A stretch of 64,000 bases of DNA from contig OZ254079.1 of the NCBI GenBank assembly GCA_965267475.1, forward strand, positions 2,480,001-2,544,000. Reading direction: 5' to 3'. Positions 8,396 to 17,070 of this stretch are shown here, in pieces. Source of the DNA: JBCBKU01 sp965267475 (lineage in GTDB: Bacteria > Pseudomonadota > Alphaproteobacteria > Rhodobacterales > Rhodobacteraceae). Position 1 is the stretch's first letter, and every line of letters starts with the position of its first letter. The notes beneath the pieces are model-generated. The model worked only from the letters and a program-made list of their open reading frames with translations, made no database searches and was not told the DNA's origin. The position numbers were made by a program, and so were the translations under genes.

Positions 8396-9795
8396 TGGAT
8401 CCCATCGATATCGGCCTTTGGGTGACTGGCGGATTGCTGGTGATGGTGATCCTCGGCATGCGCGTGGCCTTTGCTGCCGCCATTGCAGGCGTCGTGGGCC
8501 TGATCTGGATCTTTTGGGCCCGCAAGGGCTATGCACCTGACGAGTTTGGCTGGGCCCTGGGCGTCGCGGTCAAAACTGCGGGTCAGGTGCCCCATTCGAA
8601 AGTGGCGAGCCAGGCCTTAAGCCTAATCCCCACCTTTATCCTGATCGGGTACCTTGCCTATTACGCTGGATTGACCCGCGCCCTATTCGAAGCGGCAAAG
8701 CGCTGGGTTGCCTGGTTGCCCGGCGGGTTGGCCGTCTCAACCGTCTTCGCGACTGCCGGCTTTGCCGCCGTCTCGGGCGCTTCCGTCGCGACCGCCGCCG
8801 TCTTCGCCCGGATCGCCATCCCCGAAATGCTGAAAATCGGCTATGACAAGCGCTTCGCGGCCGGCGTCGTGGCGGCTGGGGGCACGCTGGCGTCCTTGAT
8901 CCCGCCGTCGGCCATCCTCGTCATCTATGCCATCATCGTCGAGCAGGATGTGGGCAAGCTGTTGCTCGCAGGTTTCATCCCTGGCGTCGTGTCCGCACTG
9001 ATCTATGCGCTCCTGATCGTCGGCATGGCATTGACCATCAAGAACTTCGGCCCGCCGGTCAGCGGGTTCTCCTGGAAGGAACGTCTGGTGTCCCTTCCCC
9101 CGGCCTTGCCCATCTTGGTCGTTGTCGTGGTGATTATCTTCTTCGTCTACAACCCCTTCGGCGGTGACGCCTGGGGCACGCCGACCGAGGGCGGGGCCAT
9201 CGGCGCCTTCGTGGTTTTCTGCATGGCGCTATATCGCGGGATGCGCTGGAAAGAACTGCGCGACGCGCTTTTGGAAACCGCCAAGCTGTCAGTCATGATC
9301 TTCACGATCATCTGGGGCGTCCTGATCTATGTCCGGTTCCTTGGGTTTGCGGACCTGCCTGGGGCGTTCTCGGACTGGATCACATCGCTGGAACAATCGC
9401 CCATGCTGACGCTGGTCCTGATTCTTCTGGCCTATGCCGTTCTTGGCATGTTCATGGACGCGATCGGGATGCTGCTGCTAACCCTGCCTGTGGTCTTTCC
9501 CGCCGTCATGGCGTTGAACGGTGGGATCGATGTGGCGGCAGCCGACAGCGCGTTCGGCATGTCCGGCCCGCTCTGCGCGATCTGGTTCGGGATCCTTGTT
9601 GTAAAAATGGCCGAGTTCTGTCTGATCACACCGCCCATTGGCCTCAATTGTTTTGTCGTGGCCGGGGTCCGCGACGATCTGAGCGTGCAGGACGTGTTCA
9701 AGGGCGTCACACCCTTCTTCATCGCCGATGCGGTGACCATTGCCACATTGGTCGCCTTCCCCTGGATCGTCCTCTGGCTTCCCAGCCAGCTTTGA
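8395..9795 (+). CDS. dctM: TRAP transporter large permease subunit (DctM family)
   Basis: This 466-residue protein has about twelve to thirteen membrane segments and the DctM hallmarks: GFAAVSGASVATAAVF, AAGGTLASLIPPSAILVIYA, GMFMDAIGMLLLTLPVVFP, and a C-terminal ITPPIGLNCFVVAGV. It is the ion-coupled transport subunit. I chose ATG 8395, overlapping the dctQ stop, because upstream in-frame sequence is just the dctQ gene in another frame. It is some 30-40 residues longer than many DctM proteins, mainly in the N-terminal half (RKGYAPDEFGWALGVAVKTA), a recognised variation in the family. Confidence 0.92.
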   Translation: MDPIDIGLWVTGGLLVMVILGMRVAFAAAIAGVVGLIWIFWARKGYAPDEFGWALGVAVKTAGQVPHSKVASQALSLIPTFILIGYLAYYAGLTRALFEAAKRWVAWLPGGLAVSTVFATAGFAAVSGASVATAAVFARIAIPEMLKIGYDKRFAAGVVAAGGTLASLIPPSAILVIYAIIVEQDVGKLLLAGFIPGVVSALIYALLIVGMALTIKNFGPPVSGFSWKERLVSLPPALPILVVVVVIIFFVYNPFGGDAWGTPTEGGAIGAFVVFCMALYRGMRWKELRDALLETAKLSVMIFTIIWGVLIYVRFLGFADLPGAFSDWITSLEQSPMLTLVLILLAYAVLGMFMDAIGMLLLTLPVVFPAVMALNGGIDVAAADSAFGMSGPLCAIWFGILVVKMAEFCLITPPIGLNCFVVAGVRDDLSVQDVFKGVTPFFIADAVTIATLVAFPWIVLWLPSQL

Positions 9796-9863
9796 TCGGG
9801 CCTTGACGGCCCCGCGCCAGAAGCCTAAACGGCGCGCCTTCTTAAAGGCAATCGAGGCACACC

Positions 9864-11087
9864 ATGGCGCGGCTCGCGGTGGATTTCGGCACGTCCAACA
9901 CGGCCGTGGCGGCGGAAGGTGCCGTCCTGACGCTCCAGGGCGGGACCGCGACGATACCCACGGCCCTTTTCTATGATCCCTACTCGAAAGACGTCTTGTT
10001 CGGCCATGACGCGGTCACGGCACTGATCGACGGGCGCGACGGGCGCTTCCTGCGGGCCCTGAAATCCGTACTGGGCCAACCGCTCTTGCGCGAAAGCCGC
10101 ATCCTCGGCGGTGAACGCACGACGCTGCTGGAAGTCATCGCCACCTATATCGGCTGGTTGAAGGATCAGACCGAGGCAGCGACCGGGCAAAGCTTCGACA
10201 CTGTGCTGTCAGGCCGTCCAGTGCGGTTCAACAGCCGAAATGCCGCATACGACGCGCAGGCCGAGCCGGACTTGGCCGAGGCCTATCGCCTGGCAGGGTT
10301 CCAAGACGTCAGCTTTCTGCCCGAACCGGAAGCCGTAGCGCTTGCCTCGGGTGGCGTCGACAACGGCTATGGGCTGATCGTTGATATCGGTGGCGGTACC
10401 TCGGACTACTCGGTCTTTCGGGGCACAGGTGACCGGATTGAGGTGCTGGCCAACTATGGGATCCGCCTGGGTGGTACCGATTTCGACAGAATTCTGAACA
10501 TCGACCGCGTCATGCCGGCCCTCGGCCTCGGGACAGAGCTGAAGAACGAGCTTGGCCACGAGACCATGACCGCGCCGCGCGCCCTGTTCATGGATCTCGC
10601 CACATGGGAGAAGATCCCGTTCCAATACACAGGTCAGACCCGGCGTGCCGTGGCACGAATGGCGCGACAGGCGATCGATCCGGCGCCATGGGCGCGGCTG
10701 GAAGCGGTGCTGGAAAACGAACTGGCCCATGACATCGCGCATGCCGTCGAAGGTGCCAAGATCGCCGCCAACACCGGAAGCGAACAGGGCATCGATCTTG
10801 GCGTGATTGAACCGGGCCTGTCACTGCCGCTTGCAGACAAGAATCTGACGCGCGCACTTGGGCCATCTGCGTTCGACATCCGCGATGCTGCTCTTGATGC
10901 CGTGGCGGCTGCAAAGCTTCAGCCCAGCGACATCACTCGGGTCGTCATGGTGGGCGGATCCAGCCTGATGCGCGTTGTCGAAGACGCCATCCGTGCGGCA
11001 TTCCCAACGGCCGAGATCGCCCGACGCGAGGCGCTGACTGCAATCATCGACGGATTGGCCTTGGCGGCAGTTATCTCACGGCGTTGA
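9864..11087 (+). CDS. Hsp70-family ATPase (YegD-like)
   Basis: This 407-residue protein is an actin/Hsp70-fold ATPase without the substrate-binding domain of DnaK. Phosphate loop 1 is LAVDFGTSNTAVA at the N-terminus, EPEAVALASG matches the connect region, phosphate loop 2 is VDIGGGTSDYSVF, and the adenosine motif is VVMVGGSSLMRVVE near the C-terminus. This architecture matches YegD-like Hsp70 homologues, whose clients are unknown. It lies 68 bp after dctM on the same strand and could be co-transcribed, but a functional link with the transporter is not established. A GAGG site six bases before the ATG supports the start. Confidence 0.85.
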   Translation: MARLAVDFGTSNTAVAAEGAVLTLQGGTATIPTALFYDPYSKDVLFGHDAVTALIDGRDGRFLRALKSVLGQPLLRESRILGGERTTLLEVIATYIGWLKDQTEAATGQSFDTVLSGRPVRFNSRNAAYDAQAEPDLAEAYRLAGFQDVSFLPEPEAVALASGGVDNGYGLIVDIGGGTSDYSVFRGTGDRIEVLANYGIRLGGTDFDRILNIDRVMPALGLGTELKNELGHETMTAPRALFMDLATWEKIPFQYTGQTRRAVARMARQAIDPAPWARLEAVLENELAHDIAHAVEGAKIAANTGSEQGIDLGVIEPGLSLPLADKNLTRALGPSAFDIRDAALDAVAAAKLQPSDITRVVMVGGSSLMRVVEDAIRAAFPTAEIARREALTAIIDGLALAAVISRR

Positions 11088-11160
11088 AAACGGACGTATT
11101 GCTTGCATACCATCAACATTCACATTTACCTTCAAGCCATTCAATTTTTGAGAGTTTACG

Positions 11161-11502
11161 ATGTTTTGGTACCTTGGCCTTCCTTGTCTTTTGGCCACAC
11201 CCACTTTTGCGGCCGACGCCCACAACAAGATCCTGCTTCTCAGATCCATTGAGATTAACGTCGAGCAATCGATGATCGTCCATGGTTTTCGGGGCCAGTG
11301 CGGTGAACGCCCCACGAATGTGGATCCGAACCGCACGCGTAACACGAAGCTGGGCATTCTGCGCAATGGAAGATGGGGCGTGACCAACAGCCGCAAACGC
11401 GGTGGTTGGACACCGGCGGTCGAGATCACCTTCGAAGCACGCCGCAAGGGTCGCGAGACGATCAAGGTGGCCGGGGTCGAGATCCAAGTGCGCGTGAAAT
11501 AA
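11161..11502 (+). CDS. Small secreted protein of unknown function
   Basis: This 113-residue protein has a short signal peptide (MFWYLGLPCLLATPTFA, cleavage before ADAH). The mature domain is a basic, beta-rich stretch of about 95 residues. It contains GRWGVTNSRKRGGWTPAVEI and a FRGQCGERP segment with one Cys. I do not recognise the family. A cluster of Arg, Lys and Gly in the middle suggests exposed basic loops, perhaps binding an acidic polymer. It follows the Hsp70-like gene by 73 bp and may be separately transcribed from the A/T-richer gap before it. Confidence 0.6.
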   Translation: MFWYLGLPCLLATPTFAADAHNKILLLRSIEINVEQSMIVHGFRGQCGERPTNVDPNRTRNTKLGILRNGRWGVTNSRKRGGWTPAVEITFEARRKGRETIKVAGVEIQVRVK

Positions 11503-11841
11503 CCAGGACCGCCATCGATCGTTCTTGAAATCGTGGGGCCCATCCCGGGTCACGTCTCTGTGACGGGCGAACGTGGCGACCAAATCGGCGTCGTCGATCA
11601 TTTCAGATTTCGCATACCCTAGACCTGATTTCTTATCAACCTCAGCGGCTTGCGAGAGATATTGCATTGGCAAGCTTAAACTGTGTCAAGGGACCGGACA
11701 GCTTCGAACTAAGCTGCTTTTGCTGGACAGTTCACGCGGGCTGGGTCAGGCTTTTGCGACCATGAAAAGATGGTACCGCCATAACAAGAAGCCATACTCC
11801 GACAGGTCGTCTTTGCACGCCTCGCTGGCAAAGGCCCTGTC
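11503..11841 (+). other. Intergenic stretch without a supported gene
   Basis: A 90-codon plus-strand frame (11573-11845) and an overlapping long minus-strand frame are open here. Neither has a ribosome binding site, a signal peptide or any recognisable motif, and both look like chance frames. The G+C content appears lower than in flanking genes. I see no inverted repeats typical of an insertion sequence. Confidence 0.4.
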
Positions 11842-12570
11842 ATGACCCACCAAGAGGACACCCCGGCAAGACCCGAGGAACCCGACCCATCGGAAAATTC
11901 CGGCGGGTTACGCGCATCTTGGCCACGGCACGTGCTGCGCTTGGCGGTCATTCTGCTGATTGCTTACTGCGTGCACCTTTTGATGGACTGGGTTCTGACC
12001 CGGGCCGAAGCCATGGGCCCGTCCATCGGGGCCACAATGATGATGGGTGTCGTCGTGGCGGTCCTTCTGGCCTATGCCGTCCTGATCGCCGTTCCCTTCG
12101 TCCCGGGGATCGAGATTGGCATATCGCTTATGGTGATCCGAGGGGCCGACGTTGCCCCGTATGTCTATCTCGCGACGGTTGCCGGGCTGCTGATCGCGTA
12201 TTTCGCCGGACGGTTTCTGCCCTATGACTGGCTGAAACGGCTGTTTTCGGATCTCGGACTGCGCCGCGCCGCACAGCTTTTGGAACGCACCGGCCCCCTC
12301 AGCAAGGAAGAACGGCTGGGCGTCTTGCGGGATGGGTTGCCCCGCTGGGCGCGGGCGCTGATCGTCGACTGGCGCCATTGCAGTCTGATGATCCTCTTGA
12401 ACCTGCCGGGCAATGTGCTGTTGGGCGGCGGTGGCGGGATCTGCTTCGTGGCCGGGCTAAGCCGAATTTTCTCGACCCGCGGCGCAGTCTTGTCGATTGC
12501 ACTGGCTGTGTTGCCGGTACCGCTGCTGGTCTGGATCTTTGGGGTCGAGCTGACGACCTGGTTCCGCTAG
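11842..12570 (+). CDS. Polytopic membrane protein with VTT/DedA-like features
   Basis: This 242-residue protein has about six membrane segments, at roughly residues 30-50, 62-85, 90-110, 112-130, 175-200 and 210-235, after a Pro/Glu-rich cytoplasmic tail. FVPGIEIGISLMVIRG followed by AGLLIAYFAGR resembles the amphipathic entry loop and glycine-rich helix of the VTT/SNARE-associated (DedA) superfamily. LNLPGNVLLGGGGGI matches a later conserved loop. DedA-type proteins are thought to flip or organise lipids; that role is inferred only from this weak resemblance. It starts at ATG 11842 and is not tightly linked to its neighbours. Confidence 0.6.
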   Translation: MTHQEDTPARPEEPDPSENSGGLRASWPRHVLRLAVILLIAYCVHLLMDWVLTRAEAMGPSIGATMMMGVVVAVLLAYAVLIAVPFVPGIEIGISLMVIRGADVAPYVYLATVAGLLIAYFAGRFLPYDWLKRLFSDLGLRRAAQLLERTGPLSKEERLGVLRDGLPRWARALIVDWRHCSLMILLNLPGNVLLGGGGGICFVAGLSRIFSTRGAVLSIALAVLPVPLLVWIFGVELTTWFR

Positions 12571-12594
12571 GCGCCCCGCCAGGCGCCCGCCGGT

Positions 12595-12867
12595 TCAACT
12601 GAACCGAGCGAGCACCCAGTGGATGGGCCAGAGAAGAACAAGGTACAACGTTGCGACCGGAAGCCCGAGGACAAGCCAGATGGCAGCATCCGATGCATTC
12701 GTTGCAATACCAATTACGAAAATCGCGAGTGACGCGGCGAGCGCGACCAGCGGAAGGGCGGCCGCAATTTGCCACCCACGCTCCATATACTGGAGCGCGG
12801 TCCACTGAAGCCCGACATAGGCAAGTGGAATTAGAAGAATCAATGTCGCAGGTGTCATTGGCAACAC
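12595..12867 (-). CDS. Small membrane protein, three predicted helices
   Basis: This frame of 90 codons begins at GTG 12867 (or ATG 12858, three residues later). It encodes an almost wholly hydrophobic protein with helices near residues 5-25, 35-58 and 63-85. It ends 24 bp from the stop of the preceding plus-strand gene, a convergent arrangement. No family is recognised. Continuous hydrophobic segments bounded by charged residues (YMERGWQ, WVLARFS) make a chance frame unlikely, but the ribosome binding site is weak. Confidence 0.55.
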   Translation of the reverse strand: MLPMTPATLILLIPLAYVGLQWTALQYMERGWQIAAALPLVALAASLAIFVIGIATNASDAAIWLVLGLPVATLYLVLLWPIHWVLARFS

Positions 12868-13029
12868 TCAATTATCTTTGACTGCACCCTCGACCTCGGC
12901 CATACGCGTCTTCCAGACAAGCCGTTGAACACCTGACGACGCATCTGTGCGAATACCTGCCGCGGGCGCGTCTATCGATCGGCGGGAATCGGTTACAAAA
13001 GGGCCAACCAGGACGTTTTCCCCAAGACT

Positions 13030-15057
13030 ATGGCAGAGAAACCACAGGTCATCTTCACGCCCTCCGGGCGCCGCGGTCGCTTCGACAAGGGCACCAGGAT
13101 TCTCGATGCAGCGCGCAGTCTGGGTGTCGATCTGGACAGCGTTTGCGGCGGGCGAGGTATTTGCTCTAAGTGTCAGATATCGCCAGGTTTTGGCGAGTTC
13201 CCTAAGCACGGTCTGACAGTCTCGGAAGACGCGATTGGCGCCTGGAACGCGGTCGAGGAACGCTATGATCAAAAGCGCGGGCTGGCCGCAGGCAGGCGGC
13301 TTGGGTGCCAGGCAACCATCGAAGGCGATCTTGTGGTCGACGTGCCGCCCGAAAGCCAGCTTCACCGACAGGTTGTACGGAAAGCGGCCGATACCCGCCC
13401 AATCGAGATGGATTCGGCCACCCGGCTCGCCTTTGTCGAGGTCACAGAGCCGGATATGCACGTTCCCACCGGCGATTTTGAGCGTCTATCCGCCGCATTG
13501 GAGCGGGATTGGGGAATCACAGGCGCCCGCCCGGCGCCTGGCCTTCTGCCCAACCTTCAAGCGGCGCTTCGCAAAGGGAATTGGGCGGTCACCGTGGCCT
13601 TGCACCAGTCTGGCGATGGGACTGACTGGGTCTTGGATGTTTGGCCCGGGTTTCTGGAAGGTGCGCTTTACGGGCTTGCCATCGATCTGGGCTCAACCAC
13701 GATCGCGGCGCATCTGACTGACCTGACTTCGGGCGAGGTGACGGCAAGCGCGGGCGTCATGAACCCGCAAATCCGCTTCGGCGAAGATCTGATGAGTCGG
13801 GTCAGCTATGCCATGATGAATGCAGGCGGCGCTGCGGAAATGACCGCCGCTGTCCGCACAGCACTTGGCGATTTGGCGCAGTCTCTCGCCAACGAGGCCG
13901 ATCTGGACCCGCGTCGCATTGCCGAGGCGACGGTGGTCTGCAACCCGGTCATGCATCACCTGCTTTTGGGCATCGATCCGGTGGAACTGGGTCAGGCGCC
14001 CTTTGCTCTGGCCATCTCCGATGCGGTCACCCTGCCCGCCCGCGACATCGGGATGGACGGGATTGGCCACGCCGCGCAGGCCTATATTCTTCCCTGCATC
14101 GCAGGCCATGTGGGCGCCGATGCGGCAGCCGTTGCCCTGTCGGAACGCCCCGGCGCGACCGATGACATGACGCTGGTCATCGATGTGGGCACCAATGCAG
14201 AGATCATGTTGGGCCAATCGGGCCGGGTTCTGGCCTGTTCTTCGCCCACGGGCCCGGCCTTCGAAGGGGCGCAGATCAGTTCCGGCCAGCGCGCGGCGCC
14301 CGGCGCCATCGAACGGGTTGAGATCCACCCAGAGACCAAGGAACCGCGCTTTCGCGTCATCGGATCGGACCTCTGGTCGGACGAACCAGGATTCGACGAG
14401 GCCACAATGACCACCGGGATCACCGGTATTTGCGGGTCGGGCATCATCGAAGCCGTTGCCGAAATGCGGATGGCCGGGCTTCTCGATGCATCCGGTCTGA
14501 TCGGGGGGCCGGATCAAACGGGCACCGCGCGATCGGTGGCCGATGGCCGGACATTTTCCTATGTGCTTCATGACGGGTCGGCCAATAATGAACCTCTGAT
14601 CACCGTCACCCAGGGCGACATTCGGGCTATTCAGCTTGCAAAATCAGCGCTTTATGCGGGTGCGCGTCTTCTGATGGATGAAATGGGCACCGAAACGGTG
14701 GACCGTATCGTCTTGGCCGGCGCGTTTGGGGCCCATATTTCACCCAAACACGCGATGGTCCTGGGAATGATCCCCGATTGCGATCTGAACCGTGTGACAT
14801 CCGCTGGGAATGCAGCGGGAACTGGCGCGCGAATTGCCCTCTGTTCGCGGGCCGCACGGCGAGAAGTTGAACGCGCGGTGCGCGAGATCACCAAAGTCGA
14901 GACAGCGATCGAGCCCCGGTTCCAGGACCATTTTGTCGCCGCAAACGCCATCCCCCACGCGACAGATGCGTTCGAGAAACTTCGCGCGATCGCGCCCTTG
15001 CCGAATGTGTCGTTCAACACAGGTGGCGGGGACCGAAAACGCCGCCGTCGCGCTTAA
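13030..15057 (+). CDS. Corrinoid-protein reductive activator (RACo/RamA-like, [2Fe-2S] plus ASKHA ATPase)
   Basis: This 675-residue protein starts with a ferredoxin-like domain whose cysteines C39, C45, C48 (CGGRGICSKC) and C93 (LGCQA) fit a [2Fe-2S] site. A linker region follows, then a large ASKHA domain with YGLAIDLGSTTIAAHL, LVIDVGTNAEIMLG, GSGIIEAVAEM and IVLAGAFGAHI. Family members use ATP to reduce inactive Co(II) corrinoid proteins back to Co(I). In Rhodobacteraceae a RamA-like protein has been linked to reactivation of split B12-dependent methionine synthase, a plausible role here. No methyltransferase or corrinoid protein lies in the window. It ends in a Lys/Arg-rich tail. Confidence 0.85.
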   Translation: MAEKPQVIFTPSGRRGRFDKGTRILDAARSLGVDLDSVCGGRGICSKCQISPGFGEFPKHGLTVSEDAIGAWNAVEERYDQKRGLAAGRRLGCQATIEGDLVVDVPPESQLHRQVVRKAADTRPIEMDSATRLAFVEVTEPDMHVPTGDFERLSAALERDWGITGARPAPGLLPNLQAALRKGNWAVTVALHQSGDGTDWVLDVWPGFLEGALYGLAIDLGSTTIAAHLTDLTSGEVTASAGVMNPQIRFGEDLMSRVSYAMMNAGGAAEMTAAVRTALGDLAQSLANEADLDPRRIAEATVVCNPVMHHLLLGIDPVELGQAPFALAISDAVTLPARDIGMDGIGHAAQAYILPCIAGHVGADAAAVALSERPGATDDMTLVIDVGTNAEIMLGQSGRVLACSSPTGPAFEGAQISSGQRAAPGAIERVEIHPETKEPRFRVIGSDLWSDEPGFDEATMTTGITGICGSGIIEAVAEMRMAGLLDASGLIGGPDQTGTARSVADGRTFSYVLHDGSANNEPLITVTQGDIRAIQLAKSALYAGARLLMDEMGTETVDRIVLAGAFGAHISPKHAMVLGMIPDCDLNRVTSAGNAAGTGARIALCSRAARREVERAVREITKVETAIEPRFQDHFVAANAIPHATDAFEKLRAIAPLPNVSFNTGGGDRKRRRRA

Positions 15058-15203
15058 AGGAAAACCCTCCAGATCACCTCGGCCGCTGACACCGCCAGGG
15101 ATACGGGCGCAGACAGCAATGCGGCGAGCCAAAGCGCTCCGCCGACGGTCGGTCGCGGGCGCGGGGCAATCACACCCATGACGGGCTTTCGGTCTCGGAC
15201 CAT
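15054..15203 (-). CDS. 49-residue putative single-pass membrane protein
   Basis: Reading the minus strand from ATG 15203 gives MVRDRKPVMGVIAPRPRP, a hydrophobic helix (VGGALWLAALLSAPVSLAVS) and the tail AAEVIWRVFL before a TAA stop. A basic, Pro-rich leader followed by one clean transmembrane helix is typical of a real small inner-membrane protein. It is convergent with the corrinoid activator gene and overlaps its end by 4 bp. It explains the otherwise empty gap up to the next gene at 15241, with which it would be divergent. Function is unknown. Confidence 0.55.
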   Translation of the reverse strand: MVRDRKPVMGVIAPRPRPTVGGALWLAALLSAPVSLAVSAAEVIWRVFL

Positions 15204-15240
15204 GGCGGCATTAACCCCGCCTTAGGTGTCGAAAGGGTTA

Positions 15241-16302
15241 ATGCGTGCCATGACCTGGATCGATGCGCCGCCAACGGGCGCCCTGCCCCAGACCCCATCT
15301 GTCCCGATGGAGCAGCATGGCACCCATGCCCGTGTGGCCGCGTCCTTGGGTTGGACCATGCGCCGGTTTGTCCGGGGTTCGGTGGCACGCCCCGATGCCT
15401 CGGCCTTGGTCCGGATCAAAAGATGGCCGGGACTTGGGCACTTCGCAGTGCTGGAAAGGGGCCCGGTCTGGAGCGACGAGATGGACACGGCGGCTCGCCT
15501 GGCCGCCTTCGCAAGGCTTATGGACCGGCTTCGCGCGGATTATCGCGGGGTCATGGCAACGCCCGACCGCATCGCAGGGCAAGACCCGGGCGGCGGTCCG
15601 GGCTGGCTGACCACGGTCACGCCGTGCCATCTGGCCAGCATCCCACTGGCCAGGTCGGAAGAGGAACTGCGCGCCGGGCTTCATGGCAAATGGCGCAACC
15701 GGCTGGTCAAGGCCGAGGCTTCGGGGCTGAAGGTCACGCGAGACGTGATGCCGGCGCATCAGGGTCATTGGTTGCTGCGCGCGGAAGCGATGCAACGGCA
15801 CCAACGGCGATATGCCGGAGCATCGGATGCCTATACGCTCGCCTGGCTCGCAAGCGGAGATAAGAACGCGGCTCTTTATGTTGCGCGACGAGGCAAGACG
15901 CCCGTTGCAGCGATGCTTTTCCTGACCCACCCGCCAGGCGCGAGTTACCATATTGGCTGGTCCGGGCCAGAAGGTCGGTCGACCCATGCGCATAATCTGA
16001 TCCTATGGACGGCGATGGTTGACTTCGCGCGGTCTGGCCATGCGTTTCTGGATCTCGATCTTGTGGATACCGAAACCGCGCCTGGTCTCGCCCGGTTCAA
16101 ACTAGGAACCGGCGCAAGGGTCATCCCCTTGGGGGCCACCCGGCTGGCCGCGCCAGGCACCGGTTTGATCGCGGCCCTTCTAAGACCTGCCAGTATCGTG
16201 CGACGGGATTGGACGCTTGCAGCGTCAAACGTTAGGTTTGTCGGGCTGGCAAAGGGGGGATGGCGCGATGACCGAAACGACACCGGCAGTGAACCTGGAT
16301 GA
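15241..16302 (+). CDS. FemAB/GNAT-like acyltransferase domain protein
   Basis: This is a 353-residue soluble protein. The C-terminal half, from about residue 150, has the arrangement of FemAB-like GNAT folds. It includes LHGKWRNRLVKAEASGLKV, EAMQRHQRRYAG, an AALYVARRGKTPVAAMLFL beta-strand pair, YHIGWSGPEGRSTHAHNLILW and FLDLDLVDTETAPGLARFKLG. The family transfers amino acids or acyl groups to peptidoglycan, lipids or polysaccharide precursors; the substrate is unknown. I chose ATG 15241 over GTG 15226 because a GAAAGGG site lies just before it. Its 3' end overlaps the nitroreductase gene by 35 bp, suggesting a two-gene unit. Confidence 0.7.
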   Translation: MRAMTWIDAPPTGALPQTPSVPMEQHGTHARVAASLGWTMRRFVRGSVARPDASALVRIKRWPGLGHFAVLERGPVWSDEMDTAARLAAFARLMDRLRADYRGVMATPDRIAGQDPGGGPGWLTTVTPCHLASIPLARSEEELRAGLHGKWRNRLVKAEASGLKVTRDVMPAHQGHWLLRAEAMQRHQRRYAGASDAYTLAWLASGDKNAALYVARRGKTPVAAMLFLTHPPGASYHIGWSGPEGRSTHAHNLILWTAMVDFARSGHAFLDLDLVDTETAPGLARFKLGTGARVIPLGATRLAAPGTGLIAALLRPASIVRRDWTLAASNVRFVGLAKGGWRDDRNDTGSEPG

Positions 16303-17062
16303 GGCCGAAGGGATCGTCGATCTGCCCAAGATCGGCGACCGGTCGCGATACGATGCCTTGATGGAGACAATCCGGAACCGCGTCACGGTCCGAAAGTTCG
16401 ACCCTGACTTCACGGTCCCAGACGATCACTATGAGTTGATCCTGGAAGCGGCACGACACGCGCCGTCCGGCGCCAACGCGCAGCCCTGGCAATACATTGT
16501 CGTGCGCGACGCCAAGACAAAACAGGAAATCGCCGATTACTTCGTCGCCGAGCAACGGTTCCGCGCCAAAGCCAAGATGAAATTCCCGACCCCGGATTAC
16601 CGCGGTCTCGCAACCGCGCCCGGTTTTGTCGTCGTCTGTTCGGACATGCGCTGGGTCAACGCCTTTCCCGTCTTCAACGACGGATCCGAACAAGACAAGA
16701 TGTACCGCGAAAACGCCGAACGGATCCTGTTGCAATCGGTGGCAGCCTCGACCATGTCGGCCCATCTGGCAGCAGCAGCCTTGGGTTACAACGTCTGGTG
16801 GGTGACCGCGATTGGCCAGGACGACGCGCAGGACGCAATGCGCCCGCTGCTTGGCATCCCCGATGAGATTTCGGTCCTCGATATCCTTCTCTTCGGTCCT
16901 CCGGCGGCCAAACCGTACAAGCGGTACCGCCGCCCGATGGAAGAGATCTTGCACAAAGACAAGTACGACATGGATCAGTTCATGACCGATGCCGAGCTGG
17001 ACGACTGGATCAAAACTCGCAGGCACCGTGTCATGTATAAGGATGCCAGCCGGATCGACTGA
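16268..17062 (+). CDS. Nitroreductase-family flavoprotein
   Basis: This 264-residue protein carries the family's blocks: an Arg-rich FMN-contact segment (RNRVTVRKFDPD), the APSGANAQPWQYIVV phosphate-binding loop near residue 55, a middle helix ILLQSVAASTMSAHLAAAALGYNVWW, and ILLFGPPAAKPYKRYRRP near the end. These enzymes bind FMN as dimers and reduce nitro groups, quinones, flavins or, in specialised branches, dehalogenate or oxidise substrates. The 30-residue N-terminal extension and the DMRWVNAFPVFNDGSEQDK loop differ from classical NfsB and suggest a distinct subgroup. It is convergent with the OsmC/TRAP operon eight bp away. Confidence 0.85.
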   Translation: MTETTPAVNLDEAEGIVDLPKIGDRSRYDALMETIRNRVTVRKFDPDFTVPDDHYELILEAARHAPSGANAQPWQYIVVRDAKTKQEIADYFVAEQRFRAKAKMKFPTPDYRGLATAPGFVVVCSDMRWVNAFPVFNDGSEQDKMYRENAERILLQSVAASTMSAHLAAAALGYNVWWVTAIGQDDAQDAMRPLLGIPDEISVLDILLFGPPAAKPYKRYRRPMEEILHKDKYDMDQFMTDAELDDWIKTRRHRVMYKDASRID

Positions 17063-17070
17063 CGGGCCGC

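Noticed and set aside
11113..11673. 186-codon minus-strand frame opposite the small secreted protein gene
   Set aside because: It overlaps a plus-strand gene with a good signal peptide, has no ribosome site and no motif.
11573..11845. 90-codon plus-strand frame before the VTT-like membrane protein
   Set aside because: No ribosome binding site, no hydrophobic or domain pattern, and Ser/Lys-rich chance-like composition.
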